Shown here: positions 1 through 6,784 of the stretch, one piece after another
How positions within the stretch are numbered: the stretch's first letter is position 1
Layout of the letters: each line of letters opens with the position of its first letter
Assembly (NCBI GenBank): GCA_002322865.1
Contig: DCOH01000005.1
Location: forward strand, 35,965 to 42,852
Direction: 5' to 3'
Source: Sphingobacterium sp. UBA1575
Lineage (GTDB): Bacteria > Bacteroidota > Bacteroidia > Sphingobacteriales > Sphingobacteriaceae
Length of the DNA: 6,888 nt
Position numbers and translations under genes: made by a program
The notes under the pieces: model-generated
Seen by the model: the letters and a program-made list of their open reading frames with translations, nothing else
Told to the model about the DNA's origin: nothing
Databases searched by the model: none

Positions 1-1
1 T

Positions 2-16
2 TTTGTGTGGCACAAA
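2..16. promoter_or_regulatory. Small palindrome overlapping the leftward promoter (possible operator)
   Basis: TTTGTG (2-7) and CACAAA (11-16) form a perfect 6-base inverted repeat with a 3-base centre. The right arm shares bases with the -7 box of the leftward promoter, and the left arm covers the expected start site. That placement would suit a repressor site. It is short, and no regulator gene is visible, so the role is only inferred. Confidence 0.25.
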
Positions 17-44
17 TATACAATCTTTACCCATCACCTTCAAG
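13..44 (-). promoter_or_regulatory. Probable leftward Bacteroidota-type promoter for a gene beyond the left edge
   Basis: Read on the minus strand, TATATTTG (positions 20 to 13) is an exact match to the Bacteroidota -7 box TAnnTTTG. A CTTG (44 to 41) lies 20 bases upstream and fits the TTTG-like -33 box and its usual spacing. Transcription would start near position 5 to 8 and leave the window at once, so the served gene is not visible. The -7 box overlaps the palindrome at 2-16. The match is by eye; short AT-rich boxes do occur by chance. Confidence 0.45.
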
Positions 45-204
45 CCCATTTTTAAAACATTAAATTAATCCCTTGATTAGTTGGACAATAATTTAACATT
101 CACAATCATCAAACCCCAAAACCTATCCTCTTTATACAAATATTCAATAAACTAACACAAATCCTCATGTATAATTGTTGTTAATAAGACATAAGAATTG
201 ATGG

Positions 205-213
205 TAAAATTTG
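205..213 (+). promoter_or_regulatory. Weak candidate -7 box for the lipoprotein-Smr pair
   Basis: TAAAATTTG has the TA and TTTG halves of the Bacteroidota -7 box, but with three bases between them instead of two. Two TTG triplets at 175-180 could supply a -33 box about 24 bases upstream, slightly too far. It is the best rightward candidate between 1 and 263 and would give a leader of roughly 45 bases. The rest of that intergenic stretch is AT-rich and shows no RNA gene or clear coding. Confidence 0.2.
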
Positions 214-263
214 GATGCTGTCGATAATTAACCGAAGTTTGAAACATAATAAAATTGAAAGAC

Positions 264-1160
264 ATGAGATTCAGCATAGGGTGTATAATGCTTGTATTAT
301 TTTTTGCAAGTTGTGTGTCCAACAATGAGAATAAAACCGATTCTTCGGATATCCGTATCGTTGATGGCAAAGAGCACGTACTTACCAAAGCAGAAAAACT
401 AGAAGATTACATCCTGGCATTGGATTCAAGCGATGTGAACAGCGTCAGCAAGGCCACTGCAAAATTCAAGGAACTTTTCGAAGATAAGGAGGATACCTTG
501 ATGAATGATCAAGGCGTTTCCATCATCCTGGACTACCTCGATAAAGTTTCCATGTATGCCAATCGGAATGTATTTGATGATAAAACAAATTATGAATCCT
601 TAGTGGGAATTGAATTTGATGGCGGAAAGAAATCCGTTCCATCAGAATTGGAATCTGTTTATAAAGCCATCAATAACAACGGTTTCCGCGTAAGACAATC
701 AGAAGGGATGTTCAGCCTTCAACAAAATCCATTCTATCTTCAGGAACAATTTTACCCTTATATCTCTTCCAATTTCGAAATCTACCTTCAGCAATTAGGA
801 AAAGAGAACATGGAGGGTTATGCAGAAGATGCGGCCATCGCCATTCCCTACCAATCTTTGGTACAAAGGGTGATCTGGTGGGAAGATTTCTCAAAAGCAA
901 CGCAAAACACCGTTGTAGGCCAAGAGGCAAAAGAACAATACAACAGGTATTTTACTACCCTGACCATTGGTATGGACAATACCCCTGCCATTGAAAGCGA
1001 ACAGATAGCCGCTTATTTTCAGGATGCTTATAACTACCTGGAAGAATTTGCACCGCAATCGCAAACCTATCAGCGCTTAAAAAATTATATCGCTTTATTG
1101 GAATCCGAAAAGATTGATTCAGCAAAAGCATTGGTGCCTGGGATACTAAACGAACAATAA
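264..1160 (+). CDS. Predicted lipoprotein of unknown function
   Basis: I do not recognise this 298-residue protein. It opens with a lipoprotein signal: a short basic start, a hydrophobic run, then FASC with the lipidated cysteine at residue 17, followed by a polar linker rich in N, S and D. It is therefore probably anchored to a membrane and faces the periplasm or the surface. The start is set at ATG 264. An in-frame TTG at 255 would add only three residues (MKD) and is less likely. The mature part looks mostly helical and acidic, with aromatic-rich stretches around residues 148-175 (NPFYLQEQFYPYI) and a VIWWEDF segment near 203-209. No catalytic motif or internal repeat is visible. The stop lies 18 bases before the Smr gene, so the two are probably co-transcribed. 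Existence as a gene is near certain; function is unknown. Confidence 0.9.
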   Translation: MRFSIGCIMLVLFFASCVSNNENKTDSSDIRIVDGKEHVLTKAEKLEDYILALDSSDVNSVSKATAKFKELFEDKEDTLMNDQGVSIILDYLDKVSMYANRNVFDDKTNYESLVGIEFDGGKKSVPSELESVYKAINNNGFRVRQSEGMFSLQQNPFYLQEQFYPYISSNFEIYLQQLGKENMEGYAEDAAIAIPYQSLVQRVIWWEDFSKATQNTVVGQEAKEQYNRYFTTLTIGMDNTPAIESEQIAAYFQDAYNYLEEFAPQSQTYQRLKNYIALLESEKIDSAKALVPGILNEQ

Positions 1161-1178
1161 TTAGCTATTTCCCATTCC

Positions 1179-1484
1179 ATGGCTAGATCCCTTTCCCGTC
1201 CTCCTAAAACTGTCGATTTGCACGCTGAAGCTTTTATCGGCGATTTAGATAGTTATGAAATCGATGAGTTATTGGCGGAAAGCCTGGATTATTTGAGAGA
1301 AATGTTGGATGCCGCAATCTATTGGGGTTATCCTGAGATCAAATTTATCCACGGAAAAGGTAAGGGAATATTAAAAAAGTTGGTTTATGAAGAATTACAG
1401 TACTATAAAAGTACCGGTTCCATTAGCCATTACCACCCATCCTATCAAAATGAAGATATTGTTGTCGTGCAGATCGGTGTTTAA
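1179..1484 (+). CDS. Stand-alone Smr-domain protein
   Basis: This 101-residue cytoplasmic protein is almost entirely one Smr domain, the fold found at the C-terminus of MutS2 and in small stand-alone nucleases. Visible hallmarks are the VDLH motif near residues 12-15 (family LDLHG), a helical stretch ending in DAAIYWGYPEI, the signature FIHGKGKGILKK near 56-67 (family HGxGxG), and a closing VVVQI strand. Smr domains bind or nick branched DNA or cleave RNA; which applies here cannot be told. In Bacteroidota, as I recall, a similar Smr domain is usually the C-terminal part of a longer DUF2027-type protein. Here the N-terminal part is absent and the ORF has its own ATG, 18 bases after the lipoprotein stop. 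The second motif position after DLH is alanine rather than the usual glycine. The domain call is strong; the substrate is open. Confidence 0.88.
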   Translation: MARSLSRPPKTVDLHAEAFIGDLDSYEIDELLAESLDYLREMLDAAIYWGYPEIKFIHGKGKGILKKLVYEELQYYKSTGSISHYHPSYQNEDIVVVQIGV

Positions 1485-1503
1485 GAAAATAGATCCTTCA
1501 ATT

Positions 1504-1522
1504 AATTTAACTGTTTTAAATT
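1504..1522. terminator. Weak AT-only hairpin between convergent genes
   Basis: AATTTAA (1504-1510) and TTAAATT (1516-1522) form a 7-base inverted repeat around a 5-base loop. It lies in the 40-base gap between the convergent Smr and beta-propeller genes. The stem has no G-C pair and no long U tract, so it would be a poor intrinsic terminator. It is listed only because it is the sole hairpin where both transcripts should end. Confidence 0.2.
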
Positions 1523-1524
1523 CT

Positions 1525-2661
1525 CTATAACACCTTAACGCGATACACCTGGAAAGGATATTCTACCCTATCCTCACCATTATTCCAGTTTGGAAGCAAC
1601 TGCATCTGCGCACAGGAGAAATAAAGATATCCATCAGATCCTATACCTAATGAATCCGGCCAGATCAATCTACTATCCTGAACAACCATTTCTAAATCTC
1701 CATCCGGAGTTAATCTTCTGATCGAGTAATCCAAGGAAGTCGTCAGATAGATATTTCCTTCATTATCCGCTACCAAACCATGGGTAATGCCAACTTCTCC
1801 CATATCTTCTACTTTACTGATCAGTTCTTTTTCAGAAAGCTCCGTATCTACCAAATATTGCGTTTCTATTCGATAGAGATGATGGGCATTGATAGGCTTA
1901 AAATAGAACCATTTATTATCCTTTGTCAATGCAATTCCATTCACATTCGATTTGAATGGATTTCCCTTCGCATCCCGCATTTCCCTACCCTGATAAGAAA
2001 GAACAACCTTCGGATTTGCCTTCGTAAATCGGCTGTTTTTGAGCAGGGTTCTTGTCTTGCCAGTTGGTAAGTCCAACACCACAATTCCCGCTTGCCCCGG
2101 ATCTGAAAAATAAGCCATGTGCTTTTCTGTATCCACCCGAACATCATTCAATGCAGACTTTTCCTTGTCCAGATCTTCAAATACATATTTAGAAACCGAA
2201 TTCTGATCAGCAAGGTCGATTCCATAAAGGGTGAATTTTCCAGCTTGTTTTTCATCAGAACTTACTTTTCCAAAAATGGAGCTGTTGGATGCCGGTTTTG
2301 AGTCCAGTACCCATAGCACATCTTTTGTATCTACATAAATGTCCTGAACATTGATAAAATCTGTTTGTTTCAGGATAGGATCCTCGCCATTTTTAGCCGA
2401 AGGAAAAGCAGTACGCTTTCCATTCACAATCTCAGCTAAACCCATGATATAAGGCTCTCTTTTTGGGAAGGAAACAAAAACCCGATTATCCGAACTGACG
2501 GAAACACCAATTGGCTGCGATTTATCAAAGGATGAAACCACTTCTAATTTTGGATCCTTTAAATTATTGAGGTCTATATTTTGGGCAGAAAGAGGATTGT
2601 TCATGGCAAAGTAAATTAGCATACTCGAAGCAAAATATTTGGGAGTTTTGAAATAGTCCAT
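1525..2661 (-). CDS. Exported Yellow / major royal jelly protein (MRJP) family beta-propeller
   Basis: The 378-residue product matches the MRJP/Yellow family, whose bacterial members are often named L-dopachrome tautomerase-related. These are six-bladed beta-propellers of mostly unknown activity in bacteria. Family-like stretches run in order: PIGVSVSSDNRVFVSFP (50-66), VQDIYVDTKDVLWVLDS (105-121), LNDVRVDTEKHMAYFSD (171-187), NVNGIALTKDNKWFYF (239-254), ITHGLVADNEGNIYLT (292-307) and IWPDSLGIGSDGYLYF (333-348). The N-terminus has lysines at 5 and 8, a hydrophobic stretch and LSAQ at 24-27, a plausible signal peptidase I site, so the protein is likely periplasmic or secreted. Length is normal for the family and there is no frameshift. 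It lies downstream of the dehydrogenase-DUF1080 unit on the same strand but beyond a strong terminator, so it probably has its own promoter. I found no convincing TAnnTTTG box in the spacer. The tautomerase name is annotation habit, not shown here. Confidence 0.88.
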   Translation of the reverse strand: MDYFKTPKYFASSMLIYFAMNNPLSAQNIDLNNLKDPKLEVVSSFDKSQPIGVSVSSDNRVFVSFPKREPYIMGLAEIVNGKRTAFPSAKNGEDPILKQTDFINVQDIYVDTKDVLWVLDSKPASNSSIFGKVSSDEKQAGKFTLYGIDLADQNSVSKYVFEDLDKEKSALNDVRVDTEKHMAYFSDPGQAGIVVLDLPTGKTRTLLKNSRFTKANPKVVLSYQGREMRDAKGNPFKSNVNGIALTKDNKWFYFKPINAHHLYRIETQYLVDTELSEKELISKVEDMGEVGITHGLVADNEGNIYLTTSLDYSIRRLTPDGDLEMVVQDSRLIWPDSLGIGSDGYLYFSCAQMQLLPNWNNGEDRVEYPFQVYRVKVL

Positions 2662-2736
2662 CTGAAATCATTATTGAAGATAATACAAGGTTTTGTCTAT
2701 AATAGAACAAAAACCAGGCGTATTTGTTCAAAAAAA

Positions 2737-2765
2737 ACTGCCTTTATTGGAATTATAAAGGCAGT
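2737..2765 (-). terminator. Strong intrinsic terminator of the dehydrogenase-DUF1080 unit
   Basis: ACTGCCTTTAT (2737-2747) and ATAAAGGCAGT (2755-2765) form a perfect 11-base stem with a 7-base loop. On the minus strand the stem is followed by seven T residues (2737 down to 2731), a classic U tract, 68 bases after the DUF1080 stop codon. Plus-strand transcripts would also see CTTTTTG after the stem, so it could act in both directions. It separates the DUF1080 gene from the beta-propeller gene. Confidence 0.85.
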
Positions 2766-2832
2766 CTTTTTGAAATATAAAATGACTATTTCTATTAAAT
2801 ACCACTTAGTGGCTAATTCAATTAAATAGATT

Positions 2833-3828
2833 CTATTTAGCAGGGGTAATGGTAATTTTTCGGAACTCAATAGGTCCGTGGTCACCTTGGATATAAATTG
2901 GTCCAGGTTCGCCTTCCTTGCTATCCAACGCGCCACCCGTAATTCCAGGGATTTCCTGATTACTGATCACCGTCTTTCCATTCGCAACAATGGTCACCAA
3001 TCTTCCAACCAAGGTAATTTCCATTTTCTGCCATTCATTTGGTCCTAATGCCACCATCTCATTTGGCGCTAAGAAACCATAAACACCTGCAAAAAACAAA
3101 GCTCCGGGATGTCTATCTTTAGGAGAGTCCTCGATCTGAACCTCGTAACGACCTCTTAAGTATAAGCCTGAATTACTGCCTTCTGGATACCTAAACTCCA
3201 CATCGATCTTGAAATCTTCAAATTTCTGGTCGGTGATCAAGTTGGCACCAGCAGCTTCATTGGTCAGGATGCCATCTTTTACCACCCATTTATTGTTCTC
3301 ATTCGATGGCTTCCAATTCGTCAGATCTTTACCATTGAACAATTCTACCGGAGTTCCCCAAGTTGGTGCATTCGCACGTACAAGATAAGGTGCTTTAACA
3401 CCTGTAAAGTTATATTTTTCGCCTTTATTCGAGGTAATTGTACCTTTCAGTTCGCCAGCGGCCAATTCACCTTCAATAACGAAATCACCTTCACCACCTT
3501 CCCATTGTGGAGGAATGGCAAAGGAGAATTTCCCATTCGCCAATTTTATGTGCGAGATAGGACGGCTACTGCCACTATCTCCTACCCAATAACCTACCAA
3601 GGTAGAGAAACCGGATAATTTGATTTCAATCCAGGATGGCACTTGATTTCCACCCTTATCTACAGTCAAATCCCATCTTCCCAACAGGTCTTTAGATTCT
3701 TCAGGAATCGTTTGAGAGGCTGGATTGTGTACTTCTTCTTTTTTCTCTTGCGTACCAGAATTACACGATGTTAAGGTCATTCCCAACATCCCTGTAAATG
3801 CTAGCCCATAAGCTAATTGTTTGATCAT
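2833..3828 (-). CDS. DUF1080 (3-keto-disaccharide hydrolase family) lipoprotein with an extra N-terminal beta domain
   Basis: This 331-residue protein starts with a lipoprotein signal ending LTSC, lipidated at Cys22. Two parts follow. Residues about 46-147 form a beta-rich module opening with LLGRWDLTV and reading through SWIEIKLSGFSTLVGYWVG to KGEKYNFTGVKAP; it looks lipocalin-like and may help bind substrate. Residues about 160-330 form a DUF1080 domain (concanavalin-like jelly roll): VELFNGKDLTNWK, NSGLYLRGRYEVQIEDSP at 219-236, GALFFAGVYGFLAP, and the closing IQGDHGPIEFRKITI. DUF1080 enzymes act on 3-keto-glycosides, cleaving the glycosidic bond by elimination or hydrating the resulting glycal; which step applies here is not visible. 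The gene starts 20 bases after the Gfo/Idh/MocA dehydrogenase stop and shares its transcript, which fits an oxidise-then-cleave pair. The lipid anchor puts it at a membrane facing the periplasm or outside. Confidence 0.9.
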   Translation of the reverse strand: MIKQLAYGLAFTGMLGMTLTSCNSGTQEKKEEVHNPASQTIPEESKDLLGRWDLTVDKGGNQVPSWIEIKLSGFSTLVGYWVGDSGSSRPISHIKLANGKFSFAIPPQWEGGEGDFVIEGELAAGELKGTITSNKGEKYNFTGVKAPYLVRANAPTWGTPVELFNGKDLTNWKPSNENNKWVVKDGILTNEAAGANLITDQKFEDFKIDVEFRYPEGSNSGLYLRGRYEVQIEDSPKDRHPGALFFAGVYGFLAPNEMVALGPNEWQKMEITLVGRLVTIVANGKTVISNQEIPGITGGALDSKEGEPGPIYIQGDHGPIEFRKITITPAK

Positions 3829-3848
3829 CTCTAATATATTATGTTATT

Positions 3849-5264
3849 TTATACGATATAATATTGTTCCCAACCCTTTTTAGGAGGAGGTCCCATCAAC
3901 AAGGCATTCGCAAATTTATCATTCACGATTTCTTTTTTCTCGCGGTCGAACTTAAAGGTTGTGTTTAATCGTTGGGCAATCACACCCAAACAGAACACTT
4001 GGCTTAAAGGCCCAGCAATTTCAAAAGGTGAACGCGTTTTTTCCTGTCCCATACAGGCTTTCAGGAAATTCGCAAAATGGTTGGAAGGTGATTTGGGTAC
4101 ATCCGGTAATTTGGATGCCATATCTTTTGCCTTTTCTTCCGGAATAATACTCAAGGTACTTCCATGGGACCCTCCCTTAAAGGTTAAATCTTTGGAATAT
4201 ATGATTTTACCAGGATTCAATTTGGCAGGCTCCATTTTCCCTGTACTTGGTGGCGGAATATTAGGATCTAAACCAGAAACACCATAGCCGTTTGGAATTG
4301 GTGGTAGGTTATCCAAACCATCATACCACATGATATCCAAAGCAGGCATCCGCTTACGTTTCGGAAAACTGAACTTTAACGTGGAAGACATCGGAAAGAA
4401 GAAAGAATTATGACCATCCAATTTTACGGCCGAAACTTCCGATGGTAAGCCCAGATCCAAAAACTCATGGGCGGTATCCAAAATATGGGCTCCCCAGTCA
4501 CCTAATGCTCCCATTCCGAAATCAAACCAGCAACGCCATTGTCCATTGATGAAATCCTTGTTGTAATTATGTCCTAAAGTCTGCATCTGCCACAAATCCC
4601 AATCCAATGTACTTGGAATTGGTTCAGCCGCTGGAAAGTTCTTCATGTTCACATCCCAACCATGCCAACGTCTCGGCATGTTCATATGCCCTACAATCTG
4701 TGTTACATCCTTAATGATGCCTGCATCCTTCCACGCTTTGAATTGGAAATAATTGGCTTCTGAATGTCCCTGGTTACCCATTTGGGTCGCCAATTTAGGG
4801 TTTTTCTTTGCTTTGGCCATCATCAGTTCCACTTCCTGGAACGTCCTTGCCATCGGTTTTTCTACATATACATGCTTACCCAGATCCAGGGCCATCATGG
4901 TAATCGGGAAATGCGAGAAATCGGGCACTCCGACGGATACCGCATCGATCTGACTCCCCATCTTATCGAACATCACGCGGAAATCCTGAAAGCGAGGAAC
5001 ATCCGGAAATTTCTCTAGAATTGCCTGCGTATGCTTAGCGCCCATATCGGTATCACAAAGCGCCACGATATTACAGAGCCCGGTCTTGTGGAATTCCATA
5101 AGGATCTCCGCAGCCCTGTTTCCAATCCCTACAGCCGCTAAATTAACGCGCTCATTGGGTTTGGCCATTAAGATATTGCCGATGCCACTATGGGCCAACG
5201 TTATTGCTCCCCCAGCAATAACCGACTTCTTAATAAAACTTCTTCGAGAAAAATGATGGTTCAT
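3849..5264 (-). CDS. Tat-exported Gfo/Idh/MocA family oxidoreductase
   Basis: The 471-residue product carries a twin-arginine signal, SRRSFIKKS at 6-14, followed by a hydrophobic stretch to about residue 33, so it is probably exported folded with its cofactor bound. The Rossmann domain shows the dinucleotide loop VGIGNRA (45-51), VALCDTD (67-73), the family motif VEKP (134-137) carrying the conserved lysine, and GNQGH (163-167). The C-terminal domain has DFGMGALGDWGAHILD (248-263), whose Asp256 and His260 are likely active-site residues with Lys136. Family members oxidise or reduce sugar hydroxyls with NAD(P). Next to DUF1080 genes, a glycoside 3-dehydrogenase role is a reasonable inference. 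In the periplasm the cofactor would have to stay bound and be recycled on the enzyme, as in Zymomonas glucose-fructose oxidoreductase. It is first in a two-gene unit, divergent from the tandem DUF1080 gene. GH109 glycosidases share the fold, but I see nothing favouring that. Confidence 0.9.
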   Translation of the reverse strand: MNHHFSRRSFIKKSVIAGGAITLAHSGIGNILMAKPNERVNLAAVGIGNRAAEILMEFHKTGLCNIVALCDTDMGAKHTQAILEKFPDVPRFQDFRVMFDKMGSQIDAVSVGVPDFSHFPITMMALDLGKHVYVEKPMARTFQEVELMMAKAKKNPKLATQMGNQGHSEANYFQFKAWKDAGIIKDVTQIVGHMNMPRRWHGWDVNMKNFPAAEPIPSTLDWDLWQMQTLGHNYNKDFINGQWRCWFDFGMGALGDWGAHILDTAHEFLDLGLPSEVSAVKLDGHNSFFFPMSSTLKFSFPKRKRMPALDIMWYDGLDNLPPIPNGYGVSGLDPNIPPPSTGKMEPAKLNPGKIIYSKDLTFKGGSHGSTLSIIPEEKAKDMASKLPDVPKSPSNHFANFLKACMGQEKTRSPFEIAGPLSQVFCLGVIAQRLNTTFKFDREKKEIVNDKFANALLMGPPPKKGWEQYYIV

Positions 5265-5277
5265 CTTTTGAACGTCT

Positions 5278-5362
5278 AGGTTTATGTTAATTTTATGATT
5301 ATACCTTAAAATTAAAAAAAAATCCTAATTTCGGTATCATTTGTTGACATAATCATAAACCT
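5278..5362. promoter_or_regulatory. Divergent control region with three copies of a 14-base motif
   Basis: The 113-base gap between the divergent dehydrogenase and tandem-DUF1080 genes holds AGGTTTATGTTAAT at 5278-5291, AATTTTATGATTAT at 5289-5302, and the inverted copy of AGGTTTATGATTAT at 5349-5362. The inverted copy matches each direct copy at 12 of 14 positions. The TTTATG cores of the direct pair are 11 bases apart, about one helical turn. The outer arms give a perfect 9-base inverted repeat (5278-5286 with 5354-5362) and the inner arms a perfect 11-base one (5292-5302 with 5349-5359). A run of nine A residues lies between them at 5314-5322. The arrangement suits a regulator controlling both directions, possibly by looping. 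No promoter box fits well; TATCATTTG at 5335-5343 is a one-base-long variant of the -7 box for the rightward gene. Confidence 0.5.
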
Positions 5363-5377
5363 GTTACACATATTCTC

Positions 5378-6784
5378 ATGTTAAATTTAAAAAGACCTCG
5401 AAGCTTATTTTTAAGCTCTTGTTTAATTCTTGGATTATCTACGGTAAACGTTTCTTGCAGTACAACAAAATCTACAAGTGGAAACGGCAATTGGAAAGAC
5501 CTATTTAATGGCAAAGACCTTAGTGGCTGGAAAACAGCCGGTGGCAATGCCAAATATTTGGTAGAAGATAATAGTATCGTAGGGGTGATGACCAAGAAAA
5601 CACCTAATTCTTTTTTGGTTACGGATAAGGAATACGGCGATTTTATCCTGGAATTGGATGTTAAACTGGAAGGGAATAGTACCAATTCGGGCATTCAGAC
5701 GAGGAGCCATATCGATCCTAAAGGGAATAATGGCAAAGGAAGGGTGTATGGTCGACAAGTTGAAATCGATCCTACCGAACGGGCTTGGACTGGAGGAATT
5801 TATGATGAAGGTAGAAGGGAATGGTTATATCCTTTGGATCTAAATCCAGTGGCACGGAATGCGTATAAAGCGGAGGAATTCAACCATGTGCGGATTGAAG
5901 CCATTGGGAATGAGACGAGAACTTGGATCAATGGAATTCCGACATCGTATGTAGTGGATAGCTTGGATGCTACTGGATTTATTGCGCTGCAGGTGCACAG
6001 TATTCCGGATAATTTAGATGGAAAGAAGGTTTATTTTAAGAATATAAAAATCCAGACGGAGAATCTGAAACCGAAGGCTTTTCCGAAGGAGGTTTATATC
6101 GTGAACACCAATGCCAATCAATTGAGTAGGGATGAGCAGGCAAATGGGTATAAGCTGTTATTTAATGGAAAAGATCATGCGGGATGGATCAGTGCGAAAG
6201 GAAGTAAGTTTCCGGAGAAAGGCTGGAATATCAAGGATGGGATTATTTCTGTGCAGAAATCGGATGGTGGGGAATCAACGAATGGTGGGGATATTATTAC
6301 GGAAAAGCAGTACAAGGCTTTTGATCTGTCCTTTGATTTTAAATTGACGCCTGGGGCAAATTCAGGGGTGAAATATTTTGTGACCTTGAATGAGAAGACT
6401 GCGGGATCGAGTATTGGTCCGGAATACCAGATTTTGGATGATGCTTTGCATCCGGATGCAAAATTAGGTAAGAATGGGAATAGGACACTGGCGTCTTTAT
6501 ATGATCTGATTACTTCGGATAGAAATCCTAGACCTCGTAAACCGATTGGGGTTTGGAACAGGGGAAGGATTGTGGTGGAGCCTAATAATAAGGTGACTTA
6601 TTATTTGAATGGGTTTAAGATGCTGGAGTTTGTGAGGGGATCGGAAGAGTTCAGGAAATTGGTGGCTGGAAGTAAGTATAAGGATTGGGAAAGGTTTGGC
6701 GAAGCCGAACAGGGACATATTTTGCTGCAGGATCATGGGGATAATGTTTCTTTCAGAAGTATAAAAATCAAGGAGTTGAAGTAG
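5378..6784 (+). CDS. Exported tandem DUF1080 (3-keto-disaccharide hydrolase family) protein
   Basis: The 468-residue product has a basic start (KRPR), a hydrophobic run and NVSC ending at Cys27, so it is probably a lipoprotein, although asparagine three residues before the cysteine is unusual. Cys15 (LSSC) precedes most of the hydrophobic segment and is a less likely site. Two DUF1080 domains follow. The first (about 39-227) has DLFNGKDLSGWK, NSGIQTRS, YGRQVEIDP and ends in IALQVHSIPDN with Q205 and H207. The second (about 258-467) has LLFNGKDHAGWI, NSGVKYFV, PEYQILDD and ends in ILLQDHGDNVSFRSIKI with Q451, D452 and H453. They differ enough to be separate subtypes rather than a recent duplication, so they may do different steps, such as elimination and hydration of a 3-keto-glycoside. 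It diverges from the dehydrogenase and shares its control region. AGG supplies 10 of 22 arginines, unlike 2 of 15 in the dehydrogenase. The stop TAG abuts a repeat array. Confidence 0.9.
   Translation: MLNLKRPRSLFLSSCLILGLSTVNVSCSTTKSTSGNGNWKDLFNGKDLSGWKTAGGNAKYLVEDNSIVGVMTKKTPNSFLVTDKEYGDFILELDVKLEGNSTNSGIQTRSHIDPKGNNGKGRVYGRQVEIDPTERAWTGGIYDEGRREWLYPLDLNPVARNAYKAEEFNHVRIEAIGNETRTWINGIPTSYVVDSLDATGFIALQVHSIPDNLDGKKVYFKNIKIQTENLKPKAFPKEVYIVNTNANQLSRDEQANGYKLLFNGKDHAGWISAKGSKFPEKGWNIKDGIISVQKSDGGESTNGGDIITEKQYKAFDLSFDFKLTPGANSGVKYFVTLNEKTAGSSIGPEYQILDDALHPDAKLGKNGNRTLASLYDLITSDRNPRPRKPIGVWNRGRIVVEPNNKVTYYLNGFKMLEFVRGSEEFRKLVAGSKYKDWERFGEAEQGHILLQDHGDNVSFRSIKIKELK

Noticed and set aside
255..263. 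TTG start for the lipoprotein, three codons upstream
   Set aside because: ATG at 264 gives a complete lipoprotein signal; the TTG version adds only MKD and has no supporting signal.
2697..2936. Small leftward 79-codon frame over the terminator
   Set aside because: It overlaps the end of the DUF1080 gene in another frame and runs through the hairpin; nothing in it resembles a protein.
3961..4287. Rightward 108-codon frame inside the dehydrogenase gene
   Set aside because: It is opposite-strand to a clearly conserved gene and its translation has no recognisable features.
3849..5264. GH109-type NAD-dependent glycosidase
   Set aside because: The fold is shared, but I see no GH109-like histidine motif and the DUF1080 partners favour a dehydrogenase role. 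A tree could overturn this.
5344..5371. TTGACA as a sigma-70 style -35 box
   Set aside because: No TATAAT-like box sits 16-18 bases downstream, and Bacteroidota use a different promoter consensus.
5353..5694. Leftward 113-codon frame across the start of the tandem DUF1080 gene
   Set aside because: It is the complement of conserved coding sequence and would cover the divergent control region; treated as a shadow.
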